Counted from the first letter of the stretch, positions 30,063-38,956 are shown. The stretch is 64,000 bases of DNA from Corynebacterium epidermidicanis (GCF_001021025.1 NZ_CP011541.1:1426001-1490000), one strand, 5' to 3'. A program made the numbers and translations. The notes: generated by a model from the letters alone, not told the origin.

Positions 30063-30701
30063 ATGCGTCAGGTTGTAATTGTTTCTGCCGGATTATCGAA
30101 CCCATCGACGACTAAGTCGCTGGCAGATCAGCTTGGCAACACCATTCGGGCGGCGGTATCTGCCCGCGGTGAAGCAGTGGAGATCACGCATGTCGAACTG
30201 CGACTGCTCGCAACTGATCTAGCCACCGCACTCGTCACCGGAGGCACCTTGTCGCCGAACCTCAGCGCTGCGTTGGATGCTGTGGTGGAGGCCGATGGCC
30301 TGGTTGCCGTAACCCCGGTGTTCTCCGCCAGCTACTCCGGCCTGTTCAAGATGTTCTTCGACGTGTTGGATCGAGAGGCGCTCGTCGGCAAGCCGACGCT
30401 GCTGGCAGCCACTGCCGGCACGGCACGCCATTCCCTGGTGTTGGATTTTGCGATGCGCCCACTGTTTTCCTACCTAAAGGCCAACGTCATGCCGACGGCT
30501 GTCTTCGCTGCTACGGAGGATTTCGGTGGCGAGCATAGCCGTGAACTCCAGGGTCGAATTCAGCGTGCCGCTGCTGAATTCGCTCCGGCTGTGCTTGCTG
30601 AACGCACGTCTGTAGGCGGCTTGGGTGGAGTACTCGCGGATCGCAAAGCGACAGCTTCCTCGGGCGGTTTCGAAGCATTGCTCTCCCAACATATGGGGTA
30701 G
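30063..30701 (+). CDS. CE1759-family NAD(P)H-dependent FMN reductase
   Basis: The 212-residue flavodoxin-fold protein supplies reduced FMN to the preceding monooxygenase. It has the phosphate-binding start VSAGLSNPSTTKSLADQL, the central DGLVAVTPVFSASYSGLFKMFFDVLD and AATAGTARHSLVLDFAMRPL. Its ATG directly follows the stop of the monooxygenase gene (TAA ATG), so they are translated from one message. No further gene follows before sdaA, 67 nt away. Confidence 0.88.
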   Translation: MRQVVIVSAGLSNPSTTKSLADQLGNTIRAAVSARGEAVEITHVELRLLATDLATALVTGGTLSPNLSAALDAVVEADGLVAVTPVFSASYSGLFKMFFDVLDREALVGKPTLLAATAGTARHSLVLDFAMRPLFSYLKANVMPTAVFAATEDFGGEHSRELQGRIQRAAAEFAPAVLAERTSVGGLGGVLADRKATASSGGFEALLSQHMG

Positions 30702-30768
30702 GTCCTGCATAGCGCGTCGCCTAGCGACGCAAGCCACCGGCAATCGCGCTTTTCGTTAGAATTTGGCT

Positions 30769-32145
30769 ATGACGATTAGCGCGATTGACCTGTTTAGTAT
30801 TGGCATTGGCCCCTCCTCCTCGCACACCGTCGGCCCTATGCGGGCTGCACGACGCTACATCTTGGAACATCCGACCAAGAAGCTGCACGTAGAACTGCGT
30901 GGTTCGCTCGCAGCAACCGGTAAAGGCCACGGCACCGACCGCGCCGTGGTCCTAGGGTTGCTCGGCTACGAGCCCCACAACGTTGATCCGCAGGCCGAGC
31001 CTGCGCCTGGCGCAGACATTCCTACCCATTCCACCCTGGAAAACGGTATCGAGCTAGAGATCATCTTCGATTCGAAAGCCCTGCCTCAGCACCCCAACGG
31101 CATGATTTTCCGCGACACGACACCCGGCGAACCCGCCAATGAGGTGCAGTTCTTCTCGGTAGGTGGCGGCTTTATTCTGTCCGCCGAGGAACTCGCGGAG
31201 CAAGAAAAGGATGGTGGACTGGGCTCGGGCGCAGCCACCACCAAGCGTGGCGACGACGTCCCCTACTACTTCACCACCGGTGCCCGACTCATCTCACTGT
31301 GCCACAAGTACGACAAGTCAGTCTCGGAAATCATGCTCGCCAACGAGATTGCGCTGCACGACGAAGCCAAGATCAACGAGCATCTAGATAACGTGTGGCA
31401 CACGATGAAGGAATGTGCGGAAAACGGCATTAAGACCACCGGGATTCTGCCAGGTGGCCTGAATGTCGCGCGACGCGCCCCGCACATTTACCAGCATCTC
31501 ATGGATCACAAGTCGCTCCAGGAAGGCGATGCCCTTCGCGCCATGGAGTGGGTCAACCTCTATGCACTGGCAGTCAACGAGGAAAACGCAGCTGGTGGAC
31601 GAGTTGTCACCGCTCCCACCAATGGTGCGGCCGGAATCATTCCGGCTGTGCTGCATTATTGCCGTGATTTCGTCGAAGGCTTCGACGATGCCCAGGCGCG
31701 TAAATTCCTGCTGGCAGCAGCTGCTGTTGGTGTCATCATCAAGGAAAACGCCTCTATTTCCGGCGCTGAGGTCGGTTGCCAGGGCGAGGTTGGCTCCGCC
31801 GCCTCGATGGCAGCTGCCGGCCTATGTGAGGTTTTGGGTGGCACTCCGGAGCAGGTTGCCAATGCTGCGGAGATCGCGCTGGAACACAACCTGGGCCTCA
31901 CGTGCGACCCGGTAGCGGGCCTGGTGCAGATCCCATGTATCGAGCGCAACGCCATCGCCGCAGTGCAAGCGATCAACTCGGCCCGCTTGGCTCGACTAGG
32001 CACAGGTATTCACCACGTCTCGTTGGATGACTGTGTGCGCACCATGGCGGCCACCGGCCGGGACATGCTGGACAAGTACAAAGAGACCTCTACTGGTGGC
32101 CTCGCTGTAAACATCGGACTACCGATGAACCACACGTTCTGCTAG
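30769..32145 (+). CDS. sdaA: L-serine ammonia-lyase (serine dehydratase), iron-sulfur type
   Basis: SdaA deaminates L-serine to pyruvate using a [4Fe-4S] cluster. The 458-residue single-chain enzyme starts [20 protein letters not shown], the family hallmark, and contains [20 protein letters not shown] and [20 protein letters not shown] with the cluster cysteines. ATG 30769 is used; an in-frame TTG lies two codons upstream. The 3' end is followed by a terminator hairpin that has been split by a MITE (32178-32440). Confidence 0.96.
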   Translation: MTISAIDLFSIGIGPSSSHTVGPMRAARRYILEHPTKKLHVELRGSLAATGKGHGTDRAVVLGLLGYEPHNVDPQAEPAPGADIPTHSTLENGIELEIIFDSKALPQHPNGMIFRDTTPGEPANEVQFFSVGGGFILSAEELAEQEKDGGLGSGAATTKRGDDVPYYFTTGARLISLCHKYDKSVSEIMLANEIALHDEAKINEHLDNVWHTMKECAENGIKTTGILPGGLNVARRAPHIYQHLMDHKSLQEGDALRAMEWVNLYALAVNEENAAGGRVVTAPTNGAAGIIPAVLHYCRDFVEGFDDAQARKFLLAAAAVGVIIKENASISGAEVGCQGEVGSAASMAAAGLCEVLGGTPEQVANAAEIALEHNLGLTCDPVAGLVQIPCIERNAIAAVQAINSARLARLGTGIHHVSLDDCVRTMAATGRDMLDKYKETSTGGLAVNIGLPMNHTFC

Positions 32146-32169
32146 CAGCTCAACCAATAATTGAGGCCG

Positions 32170-32177
32170 GGTGCCAT
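32170..32177 (+). repeat. 8-bp target-site duplication, left copy (GGTGCCAT)
   Basis: GGTGCCAT at 32170-32177 and again at 32441-32448 exactly bracket the MITE. A perfect 8-bp direct repeat at both ends is the expected footprint of transposition. Confidence 0.85.
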
Positions 32178-32440
32178 GGGTTAAGTAGAGAAAAGTGTGT
32201 CTCTGATGCGTGGTTTCCGCAGCGTAGCGGCCCTAAAATCGGTTGTTATTGTTTATTGGGGGCCGTAGCCCGCTCGATGTCGTCACTTCGGTGTAGTCGG
32301 ACTACCGCTGTGGGCTTTTATTCATTAAAAAACGCTGCTCTACGTAGTCGGACTACGCCGAAGCGACGACATAGCACTTGTGCAGCACACCCGCACGACC
32401 GGCGACACCCCGACCGGACACACTTTTCTTTACTTAACCC
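32178..32440 (+). mobile_element. MITE-like 263-bp element, copy 2 (with intact target duplication)
   Basis: The left end GGGTTAAGTAGAGAAAAGTG and the right end, read on the other strand, agree in 23 of the first 24 positions. The interior has the paired arms 32277-32305 and 32344-32372 around a 38-nt loop. It is flanked by the 8-bp repeat GGTGCCAT and splits a 16-bp terminator stem between sdaA and hisS. This is the best-preserved copy, and the element has no room for a transposase. Eight-bp duplications and GG-starting ends would suit an ISL3-type or IS256-type helper; that is inference. Confidence 0.9.
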
Positions 32441-32475
32441 GGTGCCATCCTAAAGATTCAGGATGGCACCCGGCC
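32441..32475. terminator. Remaining half of the sdaA/hisS terminator
   Basis: GGTGCCATCCT (32441-32451) still pairs with AGGATGGCACC (32460-32470). Joined to GGCCGGGTGCCAT at 32165-32177 by removing the element and one duplication, the stem becomes a perfect 16 bp. It probably served both convergent genes. Confidence 0.75.
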
Positions 32476-32498
32476 TTCGTTCACTTCAGGTAGAGCTA

Positions 32499-33776
32499 CT
32501 AATCTAGTGCCCGCCGCAGCTCAGCGACGACCTCATCAAGTGCTACGTCTCGCTGCTCATGCGCGGAGAGATCCTTGCAAGCGATCGAATTAGCTTCCAA
32601 TTCCCGGTCGCCGAGAACCAATGCGAAACGCGCCCCAGCGCGGTCAGCGCCCTTCATTGCGCCCTTCAGACCTCGTTCGCCGTAGGCCATGTCGGCGGAG
32701 ATCCCAGCTTGGCGAAGTTCGTTGATGATCGTCACCATGCGTCGTTTCGCCGCAGCTCCCATCGCCACGCCGTACACTGAGACGCGCGCGCCACTGGCAG
32801 CCTGCTTCTGTTCGGCTTGCAGAGCCAACAAGGCGCGGTCAACGCCGAGCCCGAACCCGACTCCAGAGAGCTCTTGGCCACCGAGTTGCGCCATGAGGCC
32901 GTCGTAGCGGCCGCCGCCACCGATGCCGGACTGGGCACCGAGCCCGTCGTGAACAAACTCAAAGGTGGTCTTGTTGTAGTAGTCCAGGCCACGCACCATG
33001 CGAGGGTTGATCTCGTAGGCAACGCCCATGTCGTCGAGGTGCGCGAGCACGGTGTCAAAGTGGGCGCGAGCGGCGTCGGAGAGATGATCGAGCATCAGGG
33101 GAGCATCAACGAGGAGCTCTTTCATTTCTGGGCGCTTGTCATCGAGAACGCGCAGCGGGTTGATATCTGCGCGACGGCGCGTTTCCTCGTCCAACGGCAG
33201 CTTGAAGAGGAACTCCTGCAGCTTTTCACGGTAGGCGGGGCGGCAGGTGTCGTCGCCAAGGCTGGTGAGCTCCAGCCGGTAGCCGGTGAGTCCAATGCTG
33301 CTAAAGCACCGGTCAGCTAGGGCGATCACCTCGGCGTCCAAGGCTGGATCATCGATGCCGATGGCTTCGACACCAACTTGCTGGAGCTGGCGATAGCGCC
33401 CTGCCTGAGGTCGTTCGTAACGGAAGAACGGACCAGCGTAGGTGAGCTTTACCGGCAGCTGACCACGATCCAGCCCGTGTTCGATCACCGCACGCATAAC
33501 GCCAGCGGTGCCCTCTGGACGCAAGGTGACGCTGCGGTCTCCACGATCGGCGAAGGTGTACATCTCTTTGCTCACCACGTCGGTAGACTCCCCGACTCCT
33601 CGGGCAAACAAGCCGGTTTCCTCGAAGATCGGCAGCTCGATATGCTCGTAGCCCGCCAGGTGGGCCTGATGCGCAAAGCCATCGCGCACAGCTAGGAACT
33701 CTGGAGACACTGGTGGCACATAGTCAGGTACGCCTTTGGGCGCCTGGAACGGCTGAAACTTTCGAGAGGTAGTCAC
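32499..33776 (-). CDS. hisS: Histidyl-tRNA synthetase
   Basis: HisRS charges tRNA-His. The 425-residue class II enzyme has the start [17 protein letters not shown], the motif 2 region [17 protein letters not shown] and [20 protein letters not shown], the histidine-binding loop [15 protein letters not shown], and motif 3 [15 protein letters not shown]. It is convergent with sdaA. It follows a metallo-hydrolase gene by 55 nt, the same order as in mycobacteria (ppi, glyoxalase II-like, hisS). Confidence 0.97.
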   Translation of the reverse strand: MTTSRKFQPFQAPKGVPDYVPPVSPEFLAVRDGFAHQAHLAGYEHIELPIFEETGLFARGVGESTDVVSKEMYTFADRGDRSVTLRPEGTAGVMRAVIEHGLDRGQLPVKLTYAGPFFRYERPQAGRYRQLQQVGVEAIGIDDPALDAEVIALADRCFSSIGLTGYRLELTSLGDDTCRPAYREKLQEFLFKLPLDEETRRRADINPLRVLDDKRPEMKELLVDAPLMLDHLSDAARAHFDTVLAHLDDMGVAYEINPRMVRGLDYYNKTTFEFVHDGLGAQSGIGGGGRYDGLMAQLGGQELSGVGFGLGVDRALLALQAEQKQAASGARVSVYGVAMGAAAKRRMVTIINELRQAGISADMAYGERGLKGAMKGADRAGARFALVLGDRELEANSIACKDLSAHEQRDVALDEVVAELRRALD

Positions 33777-33831
33777 AGTTAAGAAAATATACCCGGTCGT
33801 TCCCGCTGGCTTGTCGACGACCCGCTGTCCC

Positions 33832-34476
33832 CTACCGCAATGACTGCAGGAACGGGTTAGTCATCCGCTCCGCCCGGATGGTGGTGTCGGGGCCGTGACC
33901 TGGTAGCACAGCCAGCTCGTCCGGAAGAGTGAGAACTTGGCTGCGCAGCGATTCCAGCATGTCGTCGTGATTTGAGTCGGCCAGATCCGTTCGGCCGATC
34001 GATCCCTTAAACAATACGTCACCCGAGAAGCACAGCTGCAGCGTAGGCGCTACCAGCAGCACACAACCTGGAGAATGCCCGGGGGCGTGCCGGATTTCGA
34101 ACTCTACCCCCAGCAGGGTCACTGTTTCGCCATGGTTCAAGTGTTGTGGGTTCGGGATGGCGGTCATGTTCTTGGCGTCGAAAAGCTCTTGGGTCTGCAG
34201 GCTTACTCCCTTGCCGTCGCTGAGCATGAATTCGTCGGCTGGGTGGATGTAGACGTTGACGCCAAACCGCTGGGCGAGTTCGCCGGCGTCGCGCGTGTGG
34301 TCGATGTGTCCGTGGGTGAGCACGATGGACTCCAGACGCAATTGTTTGTCCTCAAACATCGTCAGCAGCGGATGCACGGTGTTCATGCCCGGGTCGATGA
34401 CCACGCAGGCGCCGTTGTCGGCGAGCACATAACAGTTAGTTTGGTACGGTCCGGAGGCAAAACCCATCAATTCCAT
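33832..34476 (-). CDS. MBL-fold metallo-hydrolase (glyoxalase II-like)
   Basis: The 214-residue protein has the metallo-beta-lactamase motif LTHGHIDH (53-60), a His in [10 protein letters not shown], an Asp in [14 protein letters not shown] and a final His in [13 protein letters not shown], the complete two-metal set. The GHSPG and SGDVLF motifs resemble hydroxyacylglutathione hydrolase-like proteins, but the true substrate (perhaps a mycothiol conjugate) is unknown. It lies directly upstream of hisS and is divergent from the cyclophilin gene. Confidence 0.85.
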   Translation of the reverse strand: MELMGFASGPYQTNCYVLADNGACVVIDPGMNTVHPLLTMFEDKQLRLESIVLTHGHIDHTRDAGELAQRFGVNVYIHPADEFMLSDGKGVSLQTQELFDAKNMTAIPNPQHLNHGETVTLLGVEFEIRHAPGHSPGCVLLVAPTLQLCFSGDVLFKGSIGRTDLADSNHDDMLESLRSQVLTLPDELAVLPGHGPDTTIRAERMTNPFLQSLR

Positions 34477-34623
34477 GGTGCCCAGTCTAAGCAGTTTTGC
34501 TACCTTGCGGAAGTCCGGCGAGTACCGAGCAAGTAATCTTTAGCGCTGGATATCAATTACTATGTATCAAGCGCAACGTGCGCGGATGCCAACGAAATGT
34601 ACGTCAACGAATGAAGGACCGTG

Positions 34624-35469
34624 ATGTCTTCAAACAAGGAACGTCGCCAAGAGGCGATGCGGGCGCTCGACCGTGAGCTGAAGAGCCGGGACCGGGCAGA
34701 GAAAGCCAAGCCTCTCGGCGTGGTAGCGATGGCAGCGGTAGTCATCCTCGCCCTGGTGGGCGGAATCTGGTTTGCGGCCACCCGCACCAACGAACCAGAT
34801 GCGCCTCAGGCACAATCAACCGAGGCCAGCTCTACGAAGGCTCCAGAAGTCAAACCCCTGGCTATGAAGCGCACAACTGCCCTGCCAGAGACCGTTTCTT
34901 GTGAATACCAAGACGCAGGTACCGCAGCAAAAGCAGTCACGAAACCAACGAAGACCGAAGGCGTTTCGACGACCGGCGAAGTGAAAGTCTCCCTTGACAC
35001 CACTGCTGGCCCAATCGACCTCACGCTCGATCGTTCGGCCTCCCCTTGCACCGTCAATGCCATCGAGCACCTGGCGTACAACGGCTACTACGACAACACG
35101 GTCTGCCACCGCATAACGACGCAGGGAATCTACGTTCTGCAATGTGGCGATCCATCCGGCACAGGTTCTGGTGGCCCCGGGTTCCAATTCAAGAACGAGT
35201 ACCCCACCGATGAAATGGGAGGCACCTCCCAGGTCGTCTACCCACGTGGCTCTATCGCCATGGCAAACGCCGGTGCAGACACAAACGGGTCTCAGTTCTT
35301 CCTGAACTACCAGGACTCCCCACTGGCGGCTAACTACACCTACTTCGGCAAGATCTCGGATGCTGGATTAGCCACCTTGGACAAGGTCGCCGCAGCCGGC
35401 ACCAAGAACGGTGGCGGCGATGGTGCGCCTGCCACCGAAGTTAAGATCAATTCGGCCAAATTAGGCTAA
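34624..35469 (+). CDS. Membrane-anchored cyclophilin-type peptidyl-prolyl isomerase
   Basis: This 281-residue protein has a charged cytosolic N-terminus (KERRQEAMRALDRELKSRDR), one membrane segment (about 37-56), a Ser/Thr/Ala linker and an extracytoplasmic cyclophilin domain from about 115. The domain has the catalytic Arg in VCHRITTQG, plus FQFKNEYPTD, GSIAMANAGADTNGSQFFLN and YTYFGKI. ATG 34624 is favoured over the in-frame GTG 34621 because AAGGA sits 5 nt before it. The gene corresponds in place to mycobacterial ppiB and ends at a strong terminator. Confidence 0.92.
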   Translation: MSSNKERRQEAMRALDRELKSRDRAEKAKPLGVVAMAAVVILALVGGIWFAATRTNEPDAPQAQSTEASSTKAPEVKPLAMKRTTALPETVSCEYQDAGTAAKAVTKPTKTEGVSTTGEVKVSLDTTAGPIDLTLDRSASPCTVNAIEHLAYNGYYDNTVCHRITTQGIYVLQCGDPSGTGSGGPGFQFKNEYPTDEMGGTSQVVYPRGSIAMANAGADTNGSQFFLNYQDSPLAANYTYFGKISDAGLATLDKVAAAGTKNGGGDGAPATEVKINSAKLG

Positions 35470-35493
35470 GAAATAGCAGGACTGCACAAAAAT

Positions 35494-35522
35494 GAGGGAC
35501 GAATCTTCTTCGTCCCTCTTTT
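35494..35522 (+). terminator. Rho-independent terminator after the cyclophilin gene
   Basis: GAGGGACGAA (35494-35503) pairs with TTCGTCCCTC (35509-35518) around TCTTC, then TTTTCTTT follows. This is a textbook terminator 24 nt past the stop codon. Confidence 0.92.
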
Positions 35523-35811
35523 CTTTGGTTAACTCTTGTAACAACAGTAACAAGCTGAAAATTACAAAACGATAAATTTACTCGACCAAAGGCTTCGACC
35601 CCACAGGCGACGTATGCGTGCCAGACGCCAATGAAACTGCAGGCAACTCCTACTTTTCGGACATACATTGCGCCACAAAACTAAGGGGCAATCGTCGCAC
35701 CAAACATGAACAACACCTGAACACCCCAACCCAAAACTGTTGCACAACACCCTACTGGGCATTACGCTGTTGGAAGGTTTACCGCTTCTTCTACACAAAG
35801 GATTTCTTAAT
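35523..35811 (+). promoter_or_regulatory. Upstream region of the small secreted protein gene
   Basis: No gene is evident in this 289-nt stretch. A candidate promoter is TTGCAC (35740-35745), 17 nt, TACGCT (35763-35768), giving a short leader. Far upstream, CTTGTAACAACAGTAACAAG (35535-35554) holds two direct GTAAC copies with a 9-nt period and is also a near-palindrome. GTAAC pairs resemble actinobacterial MtrA boxes, but the distance makes this uncertain. Confidence 0.4.
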
Positions 35812-36183
35812 ATGAAGCTCATCTCCCGCAAGGCCCTGACCGCGACGATCGCAGCAGCTGCTATCTCCACCGCAACGCTGACCGCACCTGCAATGGCTCA
35901 GACCACCACCTCGGTCGCTTCCACGCCTGCAACCACCACCTCTCAGCCTGCTCCTGCTCCTGCAGATACCACGACCACTACTCCTACCAAGGAAAACGGC
36001 TCCTCCGCTTCCGGTTCTTCTGACTCTGACATCTTCAAGGACAAGGACGGCAAAGAGCTCGACGCAGCAGGCAAGATCAAGGTCATCGTCGGCATCCTGA
36101 CCGGTATTGCTTCCGTGTTCACCGCTCTGGTTTCGATCTCCAACAACTTTGATCGCTTTGCAAAGGCTTTCATGCCTCGCTAA
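35812..36183 (+). CDS. Small secreted protein of unknown function
   Basis: This 123-residue protein begins with a clear Sec signal peptide (MKLISRKALTATIAAAAIST..., cleavage likely after AMA at residue 29). A low-complexity Thr/Ser/Pro/Ala linker (30-75) and an acidic patch (SDSDIFKDKDGKELD) follow. The C-terminus is a hydrophobic or amphipathic helix (KIKVIVGILTGIASVFTALV) ending in FDRFAKAFMPR. ATG 35812 is chosen over the upstream in-frame ATG because AAAGGA precedes it. I do not recognise the family. The layout recalls small corynebacterial envelope or pore-forming proteins, but that is only a resemblance. Confidence 0.78.
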   Translation: MKLISRKALTATIAAAAISTATLTAPAMAQTTTSVASTPATTTSQPAPAPADTTTTTPTKENGSSASGSSDSDIFKDKDGKELDAAGKIKVIVGILTGIASVFTALVSISNNFDRFAKAFMPR

Positions 36184-36235
36184 ACTGCCTCGCGCAGTCG
36201 CACACAACTAAGTGCAAGAAGAAGCCTTAGTTTCC

Positions 36236-36270
36236 ACCCGCCCCAAAGCTCACGAGCTGGAGGCGGGTTT
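36236..36270 (+). terminator. Terminator after the small secreted protein gene
   Basis: ACCCGCC (36236-36242) pairs with GGCGGGT (36262-36268), with an inner AGCTC/GAGCT stem, followed by TTTTGTG. It lies 52 nt past the stop codon and 34 nt before MITE copy 3. Confidence 0.8.
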
Positions 36271-36301
36271 TGTGTATCTAATGTCCCAAGAGCGAAAGCT
36301 C

Positions 36302-36564
36302 GGGTTAAGTAAAAAAGAGTGTGTCCGGTCGGCGTGTCGCCGGCCGTGCGGGTGTGCTGCACAAGTGCTATGTCGTCCCTTCGGCGTAGTCCGACTACGT
36401 AGAACAGCGATTTTTAATGAATAAAAACCCACAGCGGTAGTCCGACTACACCGAAGGGACGACATCGAGCGGGCTACGGCTCCCAGACAACCGTAAATAC
36501 TAGCTTCAGACCCACAACACTGCGGAAAACACGCAGCAGAGACACACTTTTCTATACTTGACCC
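36302..36564 (-). mobile_element. MITE-like 263-bp element, copy 3 (inverted)
   Basis: This copy runs opposite to the other three. Its ends are GGGTTAAGTAAAAAAGAGTG on the plus strand and GGGTCAAGTATAGAAAAGTG on the minus strand. The paired arms are 36370-36398 and 36437-36465, again with a 38-nt loop. The flanking octamers GAAAGCTC (36294-36301) and GAAAATTC (36565-36572) match in 6 of 8 positions, consistent with a decayed target duplication. It lies between two terminators, and the next 140 nt hold nothing I recognise. Confidence 0.87.
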
Positions 36565-36698
36565 GAAAATTCGTAGGCGCGGAAAATCACCCTTAGGCAT
36601 GACAGCCACGCCGCTCTGAGAGCACGGGGCACCAGCGATAATCGGCTGGCTCACCACTGTCCTCAACACGCGAGTGGAGCTCCCGTAGATAGGTCAAC

Positions 36699-36762
36699 AA
36701 AAAACACCCCACCCTGGGAGCGCTTGCAGGAGGTGTCCTACAGCTTCTCCCCTGGTGGGGTG
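36699..36762 (-). terminator. Terminator after the 5'-nucleotidase gene
   Basis: On the minus strand CACCCCACC (36762-36754) pairs with GGTGGGGTG (36713-36705) across a 40-nt loop, followed by TTTTTT (36704-36699). It lies 65 nt past the stop codon. Confidence 0.75.
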
Positions 36763-36827
36763 CAATTCATGCGCACAGCTGCGCAGTTAGGTTTGGTTTT
36801 CTCCAAGCCCAACCATTCAAAAGGTGG

Positions 36828-38927
36828 TTAATACACCCAGTCCAGCATTAGAAGCGAATTAACGGCTTCAAGGCATCGCGAACTGGCGCAGGCAGCGTGG
36901 TTCATGAAGTTAGCGATCAACGCCGGGTTGAGGTGATGGAACATACCAACGATTACTGCGGTGAGGCCGAACAGAGCCAGAATGCCACCGCCCAAAGAAG
37001 ATCCCGCAGAGGAGGTCGAAGAACCGGTGCTGCCCGTAGTGCTGCCTGAGGTCGAGCCAGCAGGCTTCTTCACTGCCGCTTCGATTTCGATAGGAAGCTC
37101 AACCTTGGTGCCAGCATCGGTGGTGATGACCAGCGTAGCTGGGCTTTCGATGTCCTGAGGAACCGTCAGCTCGACAGTGGCCTTGCCAGCTCCAGGCAAA
37201 CCTGCCTCGTAAGCCGGGTCGATGTTTGCGGTTTCTTCCACATCGCCCAGCTTGACCGTCACAGTCTTTGCTGGATCACCCACGGTGTAAATCAGGGAAG
37301 AAAGGTCGATCTTCAAAGGCTTGCCAGCAGTTGGGGTGCTTTCAAGGTGCACACCGACGCCGTTCTGGCTAGCACGTGGCGCAAGGTCCTTGTTGGCTTC
37401 GAGGTAATCGATGAGTACCTGGACATCCATCTGTCCGGTGTTTGGCAAGACGGTTTTTTCGTTGCCGAGTGCGCTGAAGCCATCGCCGCCCTGGAGCAGG
37501 AAGGTCGAACCCGCAACGATGTAGTTCTTGGTGAGGTCGATTGGCTTGCCGTCGATAAGCACGCTGGTGACGCGCTTGCCCTGTGGGGCGTCCGGATCGT
37601 AGGTGTAGGTTAAGTTATCGGACCAGCCTAGTGCCAACATTGGGCGTTCAGCATTATCTGGCCTCCACTGCTGCTCCAAGACCTGGACAATGTCGGCACC
37701 GGTGAGGGTGGTGTAGGAAATCTCGTTGCCGAAAGGCTGGGCGGCAAAGGCCTCTGCGTAAGTGACTGCACCCTTAAGCAGGTCAGCACGAACACCACCT
37801 GGGTTCATTACACCCAGGTCAGGTTTGACGCTCGTGGTGTTGGCGATACCCTGCTTCGCGGCTTCGGCGATCATGTTGGAAATCGTCGATTCGACACCGC
37901 GGTTGCTGCCAGCTTCCTTGACGGTACCGTTATTCGATCCGCGGTAGAAGTCGCTGGTCAGTTGCGCTACTTCCTTGTTGCCTTCTTCGGCTGCCTTGCT
38001 CTCGGCATCTGCTACGAGAGCTGCGACCTGAGCATCCGGTGTCGCAGCACAGGCTGCTGCGATTTCGTCGGTGCTGTAGACCTTGGAAGCGATGTTGGTG
38101 ATCTTCTTGGAAGTCGGATCAAAAGTGATATCCAGGTCGGCTAGGCCCTTGCCGTAGTGACCGGCCTGTACCAGCGCGAACTTGGAGCCGTCCTTACGAG
38201 TGATCACCTGGTTGTCAATCAAGTGAGAGTCGCCAGCCATGGCGATGTCCACGAATTCATTGAACATCTCTGGGGTACGGAAGCCCTCGTGGATCAGTGC
38301 AACTACCACGTCAGCCTCGCCGGATTCCTTGAGCTTTTTCGCAGCTTCGTTGGTGGCAGCGTTTGGCTCACCAAAGTCGATGCCCACGATCCCGGCAGGA
38401 GAAACCTTGTCCTTCGTGGTTTCGGTTACGGTACCGACGAAAGCGACCTTTACGTCATTGACTTCCTGGATGGAGTAAGCAGGGAGATCTGGGCTCTCGC
38501 CATAGACGTTTGCGCCAAGGTATGGGAACTCTGCGATGTCGGTTACACGACCAGCGAGATCTGCGTAGCCAGCATCGAACTCATGGTTGCCTACCGCGGA
38601 AGCAACCAAGCCCATAGCGTTGAGGGCTCGCAATGTTGGCTCGTCCTTGAGCAGTGCCGAGTTGAACGCGGATCCACCGATGTTGTCACCCGAAGAAACG
38701 AAAAGCTGAGGCTTGCCATCGGCAGCCTTTGGCAGCATACAAGCCAGCATCGCGGCACCAGGCTCTAGTACTTTTCCGTCTTTAGCAGCTTGCTTAGAGA
38801 TGTGACCGTGGAAATCAGTGATACCAGCGATGTTGAACTCCACCGGTGCGGACTGTGCGTGTGCGGCGGGAGTCATCGCCACGCCAACAGCGAGAGCTGC
38901 GGCGGCAGCAGTTGAAGTGCGGGTCAA
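36828..38927 (-). CDS. Secreted UshA-like 5'-nucleotidase/metallophosphatase, probably damaged at both ends
   Basis: The long frame encodes a two-domain 5'-nucleotidase: a metallophosphatase domain (ITDFHGHI about 36-43, SSGDNIGGS, VGNHEFDAGY) and a 5'-nucleotidase C-terminal domain, then a Ser/Thr/Gly linker and a membrane segment (GGGILALFGLTAVIVGMF). It would release phosphate from nucleotides outside the membrane. Two oddities stand out. The best start, GTG 38951 with GGAG 5 nt upstream and a good promoter, meets TGA as its third codon, so only a weak TTG (38927) remains. The final 22 residues look out of frame (see findings). It may be a recent pseudogene or poorly expressed. Confidence 0.8.
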   Translation of the reverse strand: MTRTSTAAAAALAVGVAMTPAAHAQSAPVEFNIAGITDFHGHISKQAAKDGKVLEPGAAMLACMLPKAADGKPQLFVSSGDNIGGSAFNSALLKDEPTLRALNAMGLVASAVGNHEFDAGYADLAGRVTDIAEFPYLGANVYGESPDLPAYSIQEVNDVKVAFVGTVTETTKDKVSPAGIVGIDFGEPNAATNEAAKKLKESGEADVVVALIHEGFRTPEMFNEFVDIAMAGDSHLIDNQVITRKDGSKFALVQAGHYGKGLADLDITFDPTSKKITNIASKVYSTDEIAAACAATPDAQVAALVADAESKAAEEGNKEVAQLTSDFYRGSNNGTVKEAGSNRGVESTISNMIAEAAKQGIANTTSVKPDLGVMNPGGVRADLLKGAVTYAEAFAAQPFGNEISYTTLTGADIVQVLEQQWRPDNAERPMLALGWSDNLTYTYDPDAPQGKRVTSVLIDGKPIDLTKNYIVAGSTFLLQGGDGFSALGNEKTVLPNTGQMDVQVLIDYLEANKDLAPRASQNGVGVHLESTPTAGKPLKIDLSSLIYTVGDPAKTVTVKLGDVEETANIDPAYEAGLPGAGKATVELTVPQDIESPATLVITTDAGTKVELPIEIEAAVKKPAGSTSGSTTGSTGSSTSSAGSSLGGGILALFGLTAVIVGMFHHLNPALIANFMNHAACASSRCLEAVNSLLMLDWVY

Positions 38928-38956
38928 CCGCTGGAAAATGCGTCAAGACACAAGGG

